From Arcticibacter tournemirensis (lineage in GTDB: Bacteria > Bacteroidota > Bacteroidia > Sphingobacteriales > Sphingobacteriaceae): 64,000 bases of DNA. Below are positions 43,265 to 51,625 of the stretch, piece by piece. Every line of letters starts with the position of its first letter. The first letter of the stretch is position 1. The notes beneath the pieces are model-generated. The model was not told the origin of the DNA. It did no database searches and saw only the letters and a program-made list of their open reading frames with translations. The translations under genes were made by a program, and so were the position numbers. The DNA is taken from assembly GCF_006716645.1 (NCBI RefSeq), contig NZ_VFPL01000001.1, positions 1,240,001 to 1,304,000 on the forward strand. The letters are read 5' to 3'.

Positions 43265-43458
43265 ATATCGTCAAGAGAAATGGTTGTATAATTCCCTTCT
43301 TCAAAATCCTTTTCGCTTTGCTTAATCTTTGCGACGAATTCAGGACTGTATGACTTCTCTCCCTTGAGCTTTTCAAATTTCACTTTTAGTGCTTTAAGTA
43401 CAGCTTTAACAGTCTTTGCCTGTTCAATATTTTCAGTATGTACCACAAAAGATTCCAT
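43255..43458 (-). CDS. YefM-type antitoxin
   Basis: 67 residues from the ATG at 43456-43458 (MESFVVHTENIEQAKTVKAV). The open frame continues 23 codons upstream through repeat DNA that is unlikely to be coding. The C-terminal EEGNYTTISLDDIWK is the toxin-binding tail seen in DUF2683/YefM-like antitoxins. The toxin start overlaps its 3' end. Confidence 0.8.
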   Translation of the reverse strand: MESFVVHTENIEQAKTVKAVLKALKVKFEKLKGEKSYSPEFVAKIKQSEKDFEEGNYTTISLDDIWK

Positions 43459-43504
43459 ATAAACAAAAATACAAAAAGAATTACTTTTTATCAATCCGTT
43501 GCAA

Positions 43505-43574
43505 TCAACCCATAACTCATAACTCATAATTCATAACCCAATAAGTATGTCCCACAACTCACAACCCACAACCT
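43505..43574. repeat. Seven-base tandem repeats running into the spanin-like gene
   Basis: 43505-43539: TCAACCC, ATAACTC, ATAACTC, ATAATTC, ATAACCC. 43554-43574: ACAACTC, ACAACCC, ACAACCT. The second run encodes HNSQPTT just after the start codon of the next gene, almost the same peptide as in the CHAP gene. Confidence 0.7.
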
Positions 43575-44056
43575 GCCACACACTCCTCTTTCTCCTCTTT
43601 CTTTCCTCCTGTGCAGTGCTAAAGAACAAGCAAACCGAAGAACAGTCCAGTGCAAGCAGCCAGGAAGCCAGTCAGGTTCAAATCAGCGCGCTTAGCGGCA
43701 TTCAGCAGCAAACGCGCATACTCACGTTTGCCGATTCATCCGATCATCGGTACACTGCCGAGATTTTTCCCTTGGGCGACTTTCATTACAGCGCAGCAGA
43801 GGGTTTCAGCGGAACCGCTTCCCGTATCATTATTCACGGGAAGCTGAAAACAGCCGGTTCGGGAAAGGATTCAATCACTGCGAATCAGCAAACCGATCAG
43901 CACACCGCATTGCTTAGTCACGCTGAAACGAAAGACAGCGCCTCGGAGGTCACCCGGCAAAAGCAAACGAAGCATAGCAATAACGCCTGGCTGTGGTTAG
44001 TCCTGGCATCCTGTATAATTTGCCTGATCCTGGTTGTGTTTAAGCAGAGAAATTGA
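43547..44056 (+). CDS. Lipoprotein with C-terminal TM segment, unimolecular spanin-like
   Basis: 169 residues. Lipobox LSSC (Cys22) after a hydrophobic stretch, a long polar periplasm-sized linker (about 25-145, Gln/Ser-rich), then one membrane helix (about 147-165, AWLWLVLASCIICLILVVF) and a short basic end KQRN. An outer-membrane lipid anchor plus an inner-membrane C-terminal TM is the architecture of phage u-spanins, which fuse the two membranes in the last step of lysis. No sequence homology is claimed; the call rests on topology and on the neighbouring holin-like and CHAP genes. Confidence 0.5.
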   Translation: MSHNSQPTTCHTLLFLLFLSSCAVLKNKQTEEQSSASSQEASQVQISALSGIQQQTRILTFADSSDHRYTAEIFPLGDFHYSAAEGFSGTASRIIIHGKLKTAGSGKDSITANQQTDQHTALLSHAETKDSASEVTRQKQTKHSNNAWLWLVLASCIICLILVVFKQRN

Positions 44057-44069
44057 CAACGATGCCCAT

Positions 44070-44126
44070 ACGCATGCCTATTTATGTGATGAAGCCTGTG
44101 GAATCCCGTTTGTGAAGATAGAATAA
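44070..44126 (+). pseudogene. 3'-end relic of a lipocalin-like lipoprotein gene
   Basis: Reads HTHAYLCDEACGIPFVKIE and a stop, matching the end of the protein at 12683-13090 (THCLEPCGMRFVKVK). Nothing of the rest of the gene remains. Confidence 0.6.
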
Positions 44127-44203
44127 GTGAGAAAAATTATATGAAACCTGCGCTATGCGTGGAACGTAAAACAACTGATAATTGCAGGAACGACGTTAAA
44201 GTA

Positions 44204-44211
44204 TATTTTTG
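44204..44211 (+). promoter_or_regulatory. -7 box TATTTTTG
   Basis: Fits TAnnTTTG. The stretch TATATTTTTGCATTACCTA is almost the same as TATATTTTTGCACTACCTA at 13105-13123, and both follow the same lipocalin-like 3' end. Confidence 0.5.
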
Positions 44212-44249
44212 CATTACCTAATCCCCACTCACTTAGATAAACGCAAAAA

Positions 44250-44507
44250 ATGGAAATTGAATCAACAAAGCAAGTTGGGGATACTAAAGAAAAGGACTTG
44301 ATCCGCTTACATGACGTCGAAGATTTTTTAAAGCACTGTGATGAATTTATGCCAATTCTTGGTAACGGATTAGAAACAATGACTCAGGTTGTATCCGACA
44401 ATTTGCTCGACGCTCCGGACCTTGAATCCGACGATAGCTTACGATGTCAACTGAAGTTCTTGAGAGAACTCGGCTTTCTTTTTAACAATCTTATAAGGCC
44501 TGTTTAA
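44250..44507 (+). CDS. Small acidic hypothetical protein
   Basis: 85 residues, helical and acidic (DLIRLHDVEDFLKHCDEFMP, then LRCQLKFLRELGFLFNNLI). No family recognised. It has its own promoter. The equivalent position after the 12683 gene is taken by the ComJ-like gene, so an immunity or inhibitor role is imaginable but unsupported. Confidence 0.5.
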   Translation: MEIESTKQVGDTKEKDLIRLHDVEDFLKHCDEFMPILGNGLETMTQVVSDNLLDAPDLESDDSLRCQLKFLRELGFLFNNLIRPV

Positions 44508-44805
44508 AAAAACGCTTCGGCTTTAACTTCTTACCTATTCCAACGAATTCTATTTACAAATAGTATGCAAACATCATAATTGCGTTCATAGAAGGCTATT
44601 TTTAAGAAAATTGCACAAATTTTCACATCGTTAAAACAATTTTAAGAATTTGTTATTTTTTGAAAAACAGAACAGTAAAACATAATAATGTGACGAAAGT
44701 TGTTAAAAAAAGTGACGGAAATCAAAAAAATTGTTAAATTGCGCTGTTTTTAAATCCTTCAAAAAGGAGTTTTAAGAACTGAAAAAAAGAAAATAGTACT
44801 CTCAT
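44508..44805 (+). promoter_or_regulatory. Leader region of the exopolysaccharide operon
   Basis: About 300 bp, strongly AT-rich, no gene. It must hold the operon promoter; TTGTTATTTTTTGAAA (around 44650) is the best -7-like candidate but does not fit the consensus exactly. Repeated TTGTTAAA-type stretches between 44690 and 44745 may be regulator sites. Confidence 0.4.
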
Positions 44806-45609
44806 ATGCTGAAAAAAACGCTCACAGTCAGGTTTTCCCTGATCCTGGCCTTACTTGCAATCCTAATCTTACCTTCCTGCGTGGTAACGAAAAAATCAGT
44901 TTACTTTACCGACCTGCCTGACACAGCCAAGCTAAGAGAGGTTGTTCCGGCCGAATTTAAAGACCCGATAATTCAACCTGATGATATATTAAGCATTACT
45001 GTTCAAACGATTGACCCTACAACTACCGCCGCTTTGAATCAAGTGTCATCAATGCCAGTAATAGGTTCGAGTTCCGCTTCTCAAACCGGCTCGCAAATGA
45101 TTACGGGCTTTTTAGTTGACAAGAATGGGAATGTGACTATTCCAATGTTAGGAAGCATGAAACTTTCTGGATTGACGACGTTCCAAGCAAGGGATTTGAT
45201 TCAACAAAGGGCTTCGCAGTATTTCAAGGAACCTACAGTACAAGTACGTTTTGCTAATTATAAAATTACCATAATAGGCGAAGTTGCAAGACCCGCAGCA
45301 TATACCCTTCCCAACGAGAAAGTAACTATTCTCGACGCGATCGGACTGGCAGGTGATCTTACTATTTATGGAAAGAGGGAAAACGTATTGTTAATTAGAG
45401 ACAATGGAGACAAGAAAGAGTTCGTGAGATTTAATTTAAATTCTACCGATATTTTCAAGTCACCCTATTATTATCTTAAGCAAAACGATGTAATCTATGT
45501 AGAACCTGGAAAAGGAAAAGTGGCGGCCAATAATGCGGCTAGAACACAGACACTTGCTATTATAACCTCTGTTTTGTCTGTGTTAATTATTGCCATTTCT
45601 CGATTGTAA
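44806..45609 (+). CDS. Wza-type polysaccharide export lipoprotein
   Basis: 267 residues. Lipobox LPSC (Cys25). The polysaccharide export domain (IIQPDDILSITVQTIDPTTT) is followed by an SLBB-like domain (VTIPMLGSMKLSGLTTFQAR, then ITIIGEVARPAAYTLPNEK). A C-terminal hydrophobic helix (LAIITSVLSVLIIAISRL) fits the outer-membrane helix of Wza. It forms the export channel with the following Wzc. First gene of the operon. Confidence 0.9.
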   Translation: MLKKTLTVRFSLILALLAILILPSCVVTKKSVYFTDLPDTAKLREVVPAEFKDPIIQPDDILSITVQTIDPTTTAALNQVSSMPVIGSSSASQTGSQMITGFLVDKNGNVTIPMLGSMKLSGLTTFQARDLIQQRASQYFKEPTVQVRFANYKITIIGEVARPAAYTLPNEKVTILDAIGLAGDLTIYGKRENVLLIRDNGDKKEFVRFNLNSTDIFKSPYYYLKQNDVIYVEPGKGKVAANNAARTQTLAIITSVLSVLIIAISRL

Positions 45610-45637
45610 CTATAGAAGATCCTCAATTACTTTAAAT

Positions 45638-48034
45638 ATGTATAAATCGTCTATTAATAAAGCTGAATCTCGAAAAGATGAAAATGACGAGTTGAAGCTG
45701 TTTCTTTCTAAACTGCTATCTCAATGGCCATTGTTTATACTTAGCATATTGACCTGTTTAGGTATAGGGATCTTATTTTTACGTTATAAAACCCCTGTTT
45801 ATAAAATTGCTGCAAAACTATTAGTAGAAGACCAGCAGAAGGGGGGGGCGGGAATGGGTACTTCAGAAATGTTTAGCGACTTAGGTACTCTATTTAATAC
45901 GAAGAGCAATGTAGATAACGAGGCCGAGATTTTAAGAACCCGATCATTAGTTGAGGAAATTGTTAGGAATTTAAAGCTTAATGTAAGATATTATAAAAAG
46001 GGAACTTTCAAAAATCTTGAACTTTACGATGCACCGTTTAATGTAGAGTTAATATCTGTTAAAGACACGGTTTTAACAACTACATTTGAAGTGACAGATT
46101 CAAGCTCGGGTGAATATGTTCTGTCATATGAGGATCGTCAGACAGGAGATGAAATAAGTAAGAAATATCGATACGACCAAGCGTTTATTATCGATGATAT
46201 TGGGACTTTAAAGATCACAAAGAACGCGCAATTCAGGGGATCTGAGGCAAATGATTATATTTTTACGATAGCATCCTTCGATCAAACTGTTGCTTCTATA
46301 AGAGCTCAATTAGCTGTCGCCGTAACAAATAAACAGGTAAGTACGATTGACTTGACATTGGAATATCCGATTCCTAAAAAGGGTGAAGAAATTTTAACTG
46401 AAGTTATTAATAGTTATATTAAATTAAATCTTAGGAATAGAAATGAAATAGCTGATAGTACAATAGCCTTTATTGAGAATAGACTTTTAGTCGTTAGTAG
46501 GGAGTTGGGGGACATTGAGGGCAATATTCAAAAATTTAAGCAGACTAAGGGATTAGCGGATATCTCAGAGCAAAGTAAGTTGCTGGTCGGTAGTTCTAGT
46601 GAGTACATAAAACGGATTTCTGATATTGAAACTCAGCTTAATATAACAGAAGCTCTTTTAGGCTACCTCAAAGATGAGTCCAGAAATAAGAGAGTTGTTC
46701 CTAGTTCAGTACTTCCAGAAGACCCGGTTTTTGCAGGACTTGTAGAACGGTATAATAATCTAGTTTTAGAAAAAGAGAGACATCTTTTATCCTCGACAGA
46801 GGATAATCCGGTGATTAGAAATCTAGTGCAAAGGATAATGTCATTGCGGAATGATATGCTCTCGAACTTGAATAGTACAGCCCAATCCTTGAGGATAACT
46901 AAACAACAGCTGAACCAAAATGCCGGTCAAATACAAGGTCAAATCAAGGCTGTTCCTAGCCAGGAGCGAACGTACCTTGATTTAGCGCGGCAGCAGGAGA
47001 TAAAGCAAGAACTGTATGTTTACTTATTACAAAAAAGAGAGGAAACAGCCATTTCAAAGACAGCCAATCTTGCCAATACAAGATTAATAGATGCGGCGAA
47101 ATCTGAGACGGCACCGTTTTCGCCAAAACGTGGTGTTTTATTGCTTATGTCCTTAGCGTTTGGCCTCGCTCTCCCGGTGGGATGGATTTATCTTAATGAA
47201 ATATTGAACAATCGGATTCAAAATAAAAAGGAAATTGAATATTTAACCTCTATTCCGATTATAGGTGAAATAAGCCATAATTCCTCTGAGGAAAATGTGG
47301 TTGTTATTAAAAATTCACGGTCCCCAATTTCGGAACAGTTCAGAGCACTACGAACTAATCTACCGTTCTTCATGGCATCAGACGCCACTTGCCAGACAAT
47401 TCTGTTGACCTCAAGCATGTCGGGCGAGGGTAAATCCTTTATTGCAACAAATCTTGGTGCTGCGTTAGCCCTTTCAGGGAAGAAGGTGGCTATGTTGGAA
47501 CTGGATTTAAGAAAGCCAAAGCTATCTCAAAATTTAGGGGTGGTTGGAAAATATGGGTTTACAAACTATATAATTGATAATAACGTTAAAGAAAGCGATA
47601 TTATTTCCGCTACTTGGGTTAATGAAAATTTATTTGTGGTAAGTGCTGGGCCAATACCTCCGAATCCGGCAGAAACAATACTCAATAGTAGGATGGACTC
47701 CCTTATTAAATATCTAAAAGATCAATTCGATTTTATTATACTAGATGCTCCTCCTATTGGTTTGGTCTCAGATGCTCAGTTGTTGAGTAAGTATGCAGAT
47801 TTGTCTCTTTATATAGTCAGACAGAGAATAACATACAAAGATCAATTAATGATAGCAAATGAGTTGTATGATAATGGAAAGTTTGGAAAGATGGCAATAG
47901 TCGTAAACGATATTAGTAAGAGCAAAGGCTATGGCTATGGCTATGGCTATGGCTACGCGTACGGGTATAGTTATGGTGAATACAATGATATGCCGAGTCC
48001 TAATTTTTGGAATCGTATAACTGGAAAAAAGTAG
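45638..48034 (+). CDS. Wzc-type polysaccharide co-polymerase and tyrosine autokinase
   Basis: 798 residues from the ATG at 45638; an earlier in-frame start would overlap wza and reads poorly. N-terminal Wzz domain with TM (PLFILSILTCLGIGILFLRY), coiled coil, GNVR region, second TM (about 505-525), then the BY-kinase. Walker A SSMSGEGKSFIATNL (about 592-606), Walker A' AMLELDLRKPK and Walker B FIILDAPP are all present. The C-terminus carries a tyrosine cluster (GYGYGYGYGYAYGYSYGEY, about 765-783), the autophosphorylation site. It controls chain length and export with Wza. Confidence 0.93.
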   Translation: MYKSSINKAESRKDENDELKLFLSKLLSQWPLFILSILTCLGIGILFLRYKTPVYKIAAKLLVEDQQKGGAGMGTSEMFSDLGTLFNTKSNVDNEAEILRTRSLVEEIVRNLKLNVRYYKKGTFKNLELYDAPFNVELISVKDTVLTTTFEVTDSSSGEYVLSYEDRQTGDEISKKYRYDQAFIIDDIGTLKITKNAQFRGSEANDYIFTIASFDQTVASIRAQLAVAVTNKQVSTIDLTLEYPIPKKGEEILTEVINSYIKLNLRNRNEIADSTIAFIENRLLVVSRELGDIEGNIQKFKQTKGLADISEQSKLLVGSSSEYIKRISDIETQLNITEALLGYLKDESRNKRVVPSSVLPEDPVFAGLVERYNNLVLEKERHLLSSTEDNPVIRNLVQRIMSLRNDMLSNLNSTAQSLRITKQQLNQNAGQIQGQIKAVPSQERTYLDLARQQEIKQELYVYLLQKREETAISKTANLANTRLIDAAKSETAPFSPKRGVLLLMSLAFGLALPVGWIYLNEILNNRIQNKKEIEYLTSIPIIGEISHNSSEENVVVIKNSRSPISEQFRALRTNLPFFMASDATCQTILLTSSMSGEGKSFIATNLGAALALSGKKVAMLELDLRKPKLSQNLGVVGKYGFTNYIIDNNVKESDIISATWVNENLFVVSAGPIPPNPAETILNSRMDSLIKYLKDQFDFIILDAPPIGLVSDAQLLSKYADLSLYIVRQRITYKDQLMIANELYDNGKFGKMAIVVNDISKSKGYGYGYGYGYAYGYSYGEYNDMPSPNFWNRITGKK

Positions 48035-48119
48035 CCTTTTGTGCTGCTAATTGTGTGACGCTAATCGAGCTTGCTCTAGATAGTAGTATCCCAATGTAAT
48101 TAGATTATATCCTTTTAAG

Positions 48120-49667
48120 ATGGCCTCTGAAAATAATAAGAGAATCGCAAAGAATACGTTGCTTTTATATGTAAGGATGATTATCACCATGGTAGTTTCT
48201 CTTTATACTGTAAGGGTTATTTTAGGCGCCCTTGGTACGATTGATTATGGTATATATAATGTCGTGGGAGGAATAGTGGTGATGTTTTCATTTTTGAGTA
48301 CGACAATGGCAGCTGCTTCTCAGAGATTTTTCGCTTATCATTTAGGAAGGAACGACTTAATCCAAATGGGGAAAACTTTCAACGTTACACTTACGATCTA
48401 TATTATTGTTGCTTTGGTTGTATTGTTGCTTGCAGAAACGGTTGGTTTGTGGTTTTTAAACAACTATATGTCCATTCCCTACAACCGAGTAATTGCAGCC
48501 AATTGGATTTATCAATTTGCAATTCTCTCTTTTATCGCGACAATTCTGGTAGTGCCATATAACGCTTCAATAATAGCCCACGAGAATATGAAAGTGTACG
48601 CTTATGTGAGTATAATCGAAGCAGTGCTGAAATTACTAATTGTTTATGTTTTGTTCGTTTTGCCATTTGACAAGTTAAAGACATATGCTGTCCTAATGTT
48701 TATCACAACTAGTATAGTTTCTTGTATCTATATTACTTTTTGTATAAGGAAATATTCAGAATGCCGATTTCAACTTGTGCTTGATAGAAAATTGTTTAAA
48801 GACCTGCTTAGTTACTCTGGATGGAACCTCTTTGGCGCATTAGCAACCATATCAAATAGCCAGGGAACGAATATTCTTCTTAATGTGTTTTTTGGACCCT
48901 CTGTAAATGCCTCGCGGGCGATAGCATTTCAAGTAAGCACTGCTATTAATCAATTTGTAACAAACTTCCTAACCGCAGTTAATCCTCAAATAACAAAATA
49001 CTATGCAACTGGCGAAAAAGAGAATATGTTAAATCTTGTTTTCAGGAGTTCAAAATTATCCTACTTTCTTCTATTCATTCTATCTATGCCTATGTTGCTT
49101 GAAACTCATTTTATCCTAGCATTGTGGCTGAAAGTTATACCGCCGTATGTCGTAATTTTCGCCATACTAGTAATTATTGCGGCCCTGATAGACTCATTGT
49201 CGTACCCTTTAATGAGTGCAGCTCAAGCTTCCGGCAAGATAAGGCTATACCAAACTGTAGTGGGATCTACGCTTTTATTGAATTTGCCTGTTTCCTATGT
49301 CTTTCTAAAATATAATTTCCCGCCCGATATCACGATGTATATTGCCATAGGCAGTTCCCTATTGTGCCTCTTCTTAAGATTGATCATGCTCAGAGGTATG
49401 ATTGATCTTAGAATAGATAGATTTCTGAAAACTGTTATCGTTCGCGTGGTATTAGTGACCCTAATAGCTTATCCTGTTCCATTATACTTAAGAATGAGTC
49501 TAGTAGAAGGATTCAGTCGATTCCTTGTCGTCTTTTTAGTGGGGACATTAACATCTATTTGTGCGATTTACTTTTTAGGTCTTTCTGTTAATGAAAGACT
49601 ATATATAAATGATATTATAAAGGGCCTTCGTGCAAAGATAAATGCAAGAAAACATCTTGCTCTGTAA
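48120..49667 (+). CDS. Wzx-type flippase (MOP superfamily)
   Basis: 515 residues with about 12-14 hydrophobic segments. Opening AKNTLLLYVRMIITMVVSLY then VRVILGALGTIDYGIYNVVGG is typical of polysaccharide biosynthesis/MATE-like flippases, and NSQGTNILLNVFFGPSVNAS is the mid-protein signature. It should flip the undecaprenyl-linked repeat unit across the inner membrane for Wzy. Confidence 0.88.
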   Translation: MASENNKRIAKNTLLLYVRMIITMVVSLYTVRVILGALGTIDYGIYNVVGGIVVMFSFLSTTMAAASQRFFAYHLGRNDLIQMGKTFNVTLTIYIIVALVVLLLAETVGLWFLNNYMSIPYNRVIAANWIYQFAILSFIATILVVPYNASIIAHENMKVYAYVSIIEAVLKLLIVYVLFVLPFDKLKTYAVLMFITTSIVSCIYITFCIRKYSECRFQLVLDRKLFKDLLSYSGWNLFGALATISNSQGTNILLNVFFGPSVNASRAIAFQVSTAINQFVTNFLTAVNPQITKYYATGEKENMLNLVFRSSKLSYFLLFILSMPMLLETHFILALWLKVIPPYVVIFAILVIIAALIDSLSYPLMSAAQASGKIRLYQTVVGSTLLLNLPVSYVFLKYNFPPDITMYIAIGSSLLCLFLRLIMLRGMIDLRIDRFLKTVIVRVVLVTLIAYPVPLYLRMSLVEGFSRFLVVFLVGTLTSICAIYFLGLSVNERLYINDIIKGLRAKINARKHLAL

Positions 49668-49699
49668 TTGTGCAGAAATAAAGAGTTACCAAAGTCGAT

Positions 49700-50464
49700 A
49701 TGAATATAAAAAGGGCAGTTCAATTCAAGGTAAAGGGTCTTTTGACAATCTTTTTAAATATGGTTTTTAAAAAGGCAATATTTTTAAAGAAAGGAGATCT
49801 GATCAAAAAATCTTATCATCTATGTGAGGTCCCTGAATTGCTAAATCGACTTGTATATAAGGATCAACAGTGGAATTATGTTAAAACCATGGGGGTTGGA
49901 TGTATGAAAGCGTTTTGGGGAATTAAAGGTAGCATTACTGACAATGTTTGTGTCAATAATAAAGCTACGTTTCAGGAAGATAAGATCATCTTCCGAACGG
50001 AAGGACTAAATGATGACTGGATATATTGCTATACACCGGACCTTTTAATTGAAAACTTCGTTCTCAGCCTTGATGTAACTATCTATAGCGTTTTTACTGA
50101 ACTTCAATTTGCATTTAGACATAAAGATTTTTACAACAGATATCGCTTTCGAACTATAGATAATAAGCTTCTTGTTTTTGAGATTGTACATAGAGGACAG
50201 TTCTATACAAACCTCAAAACTGTTCCATGTTCATTGGATTTGGGTAGAAAGCATTCCATTAATGTGATAGCAGAAGGTAATCGATTTGAGTTTGTACTTG
50301 ATGATGTTGTCCTTTTGTCTTTACAGCTAGAGTATAGTCCATTCAAAAAAGGTGGTATAGCATTTATTCTATGGGACGAGACGGGGCCCAGTAGCATTAG
50401 TGCTAAGTTTGAAAATATAAAATTATCCGAGATCAAAGGAGTTAATGAAGTTGTCGAAAATTAA
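49700..50464 (+). CDS. LamG/DUF1080-like beta-sandwich protein in the EPS operon
   Basis: 254 residues, no signal peptide. From about residue 85 the pattern is a concanavalin-like beta-sandwich (FVLSLDVTIYSVFTELQFAF, then LGRKHSINVIAEGNRFEFVL and GGIAFILWDETGPSSISAKF). Such domains bind carbohydrate; here it lies in the cytoplasm between flippase and pyruvyltransferase, so its role is unclear. The first 60 residues contain a basic hydrophobic stretch that could associate with the membrane. Confidence 0.55.
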   Translation: MNIKRAVQFKVKGLLTIFLNMVFKKAIFLKKGDLIKKSYHLCEVPELLNRLVYKDQQWNYVKTMGVGCMKAFWGIKGSITDNVCVNNKATFQEDKIIFRTEGLNDDWIYCYTPDLLIENFVLSLDVTIYSVFTELQFAFRHKDFYNRYRFRTIDNKLLVFEIVHRGQFYTNLKTVPCSLDLGRKHSINVIAEGNRFEFVLDDVVLLSLQLEYSPFKKGGIAFILWDETGPSSISAKFENIKLSEIKGVNEVVEN

Positions 50465-50501
50465 TATACGTCTTTAGCTAAATTACATAGAAGTTATATA
50501 T

Positions 50502-51551
50502 ATGAGGAAGAAAATTAGTCAGAAAGTTAGCGGTGCTATTCGTCGAGTATTCTGGACCCGTTTAAGAGCTGAAATCTTATTTAAACTATGGTTCTCCATG
50601 AAAGGAAAGAATATATTTCTGTTCGGATATCCAATACATCCGAATATGGGTGACCAAGCGCAATCTTATTGTATTGAGCGATGGTTGAAATCTAATTATC
50701 CTGGATACAACATTTTTCCATTTAATTATATAACCTCTTTTCCTCTAGCATTAAAAATATTGAGAAAGAGGATCGGAAAAGATGATCTTATTTTTGGACA
50801 TAGCGGATACTTTTTTTTTGATCCGCATCCTGAACTTCCAATTTATATAGCTATCGCTAGGCTATTTAAAGACTATAAAATTGTTATTTTGCCACAAACG
50901 ATTAATATTACGGGAAGAAAGCTCCTCGAGGAAACTAGTATTGCACTCAATTCTCATCCCAATCTCGTTTTGCTTTGCAGAGATCAAATCTCATATTCAA
51001 ATGCTCAGAAGCATTTCTCAAATTGTAAGTTGTTACTTTATCCAGACATAGTTACTTCCTTAATTGGATCTAAAGAGTATTCTTTTGAAAGACAAGGTGT
51101 CTTGTTTTGTATGCGGGATGACTTAGAAACATTCTACCAGTCCGGAGAGATCACTGCATTGCGGACAAAAGTAGGAAAGCTAATTCAGACCGAATTGACA
51201 GATACGACAATAAAGGCGTCATATGAGGATATTATGTACAAGAAGGAGGCTATTCTGAATGAAATGCTGGAAAGATTCGCACACTATAAACTTATAATAA
51301 CCGATCGGTATCATGGTACAATATTTTCGTTAATTGCTTCTACCCCTGTAATCGTTTTATCGTCGGCTGATCACAAATTAAGTAGCGGTGTAAAATGGTT
51401 CCCTGAGAGTTTTGGAGCATATGTGAAATTTGCTGAGACATTAAATGATGCATATGAGATGGCTCAAGATATGTTAGGTGAAGAATACACTCATAAGTTA
51501 CCGAGCTATTTTCAGGACAACTATTACGCTGTATTAAAAGAAAAACTTTAA
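50502..51551 (+). CDS. Polysaccharide pyruvyltransferase family protein
   Basis: 349 residues. FLFGYPIHPNMGDQAQSYCI at the N-terminus and ITDRYHGTIFSLIASTPVIV near the C-terminus are the family signatures (compare CsaB, WcaK). It should add pyruvate ketal, or in some relatives a different group, to a sugar of the repeat unit. Cytosolic face of the membrane. Confidence 0.85.
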   Translation: MRKKISQKVSGAIRRVFWTRLRAEILFKLWFSMKGKNIFLFGYPIHPNMGDQAQSYCIERWLKSNYPGYNIFPFNYITSFPLALKILRKRIGKDDLIFGHSGYFFFDPHPELPIYIAIARLFKDYKIVILPQTINITGRKLLEETSIALNSHPNLVLLCRDQISYSNAQKHFSNCKLLLYPDIVTSLIGSKEYSFERQGVLFCMRDDLETFYQSGEITALRTKVGKLIQTELTDTTIKASYEDIMYKKEAILNEMLERFAHYKLIITDRYHGTIFSLIASTPVIVLSSADHKLSSGVKWFPESFGAYVKFAETLNDAYEMAQDMLGEEYTHKLPSYFQDNYYAVLKEKL

Positions 51552-51625
51552 GGATTAGATACAAGGTACATGAGTCAGTGTTTGATTAGCCAGTTTCTCT
51601 TTGCCTTTAGAAATATGATTTTAGC

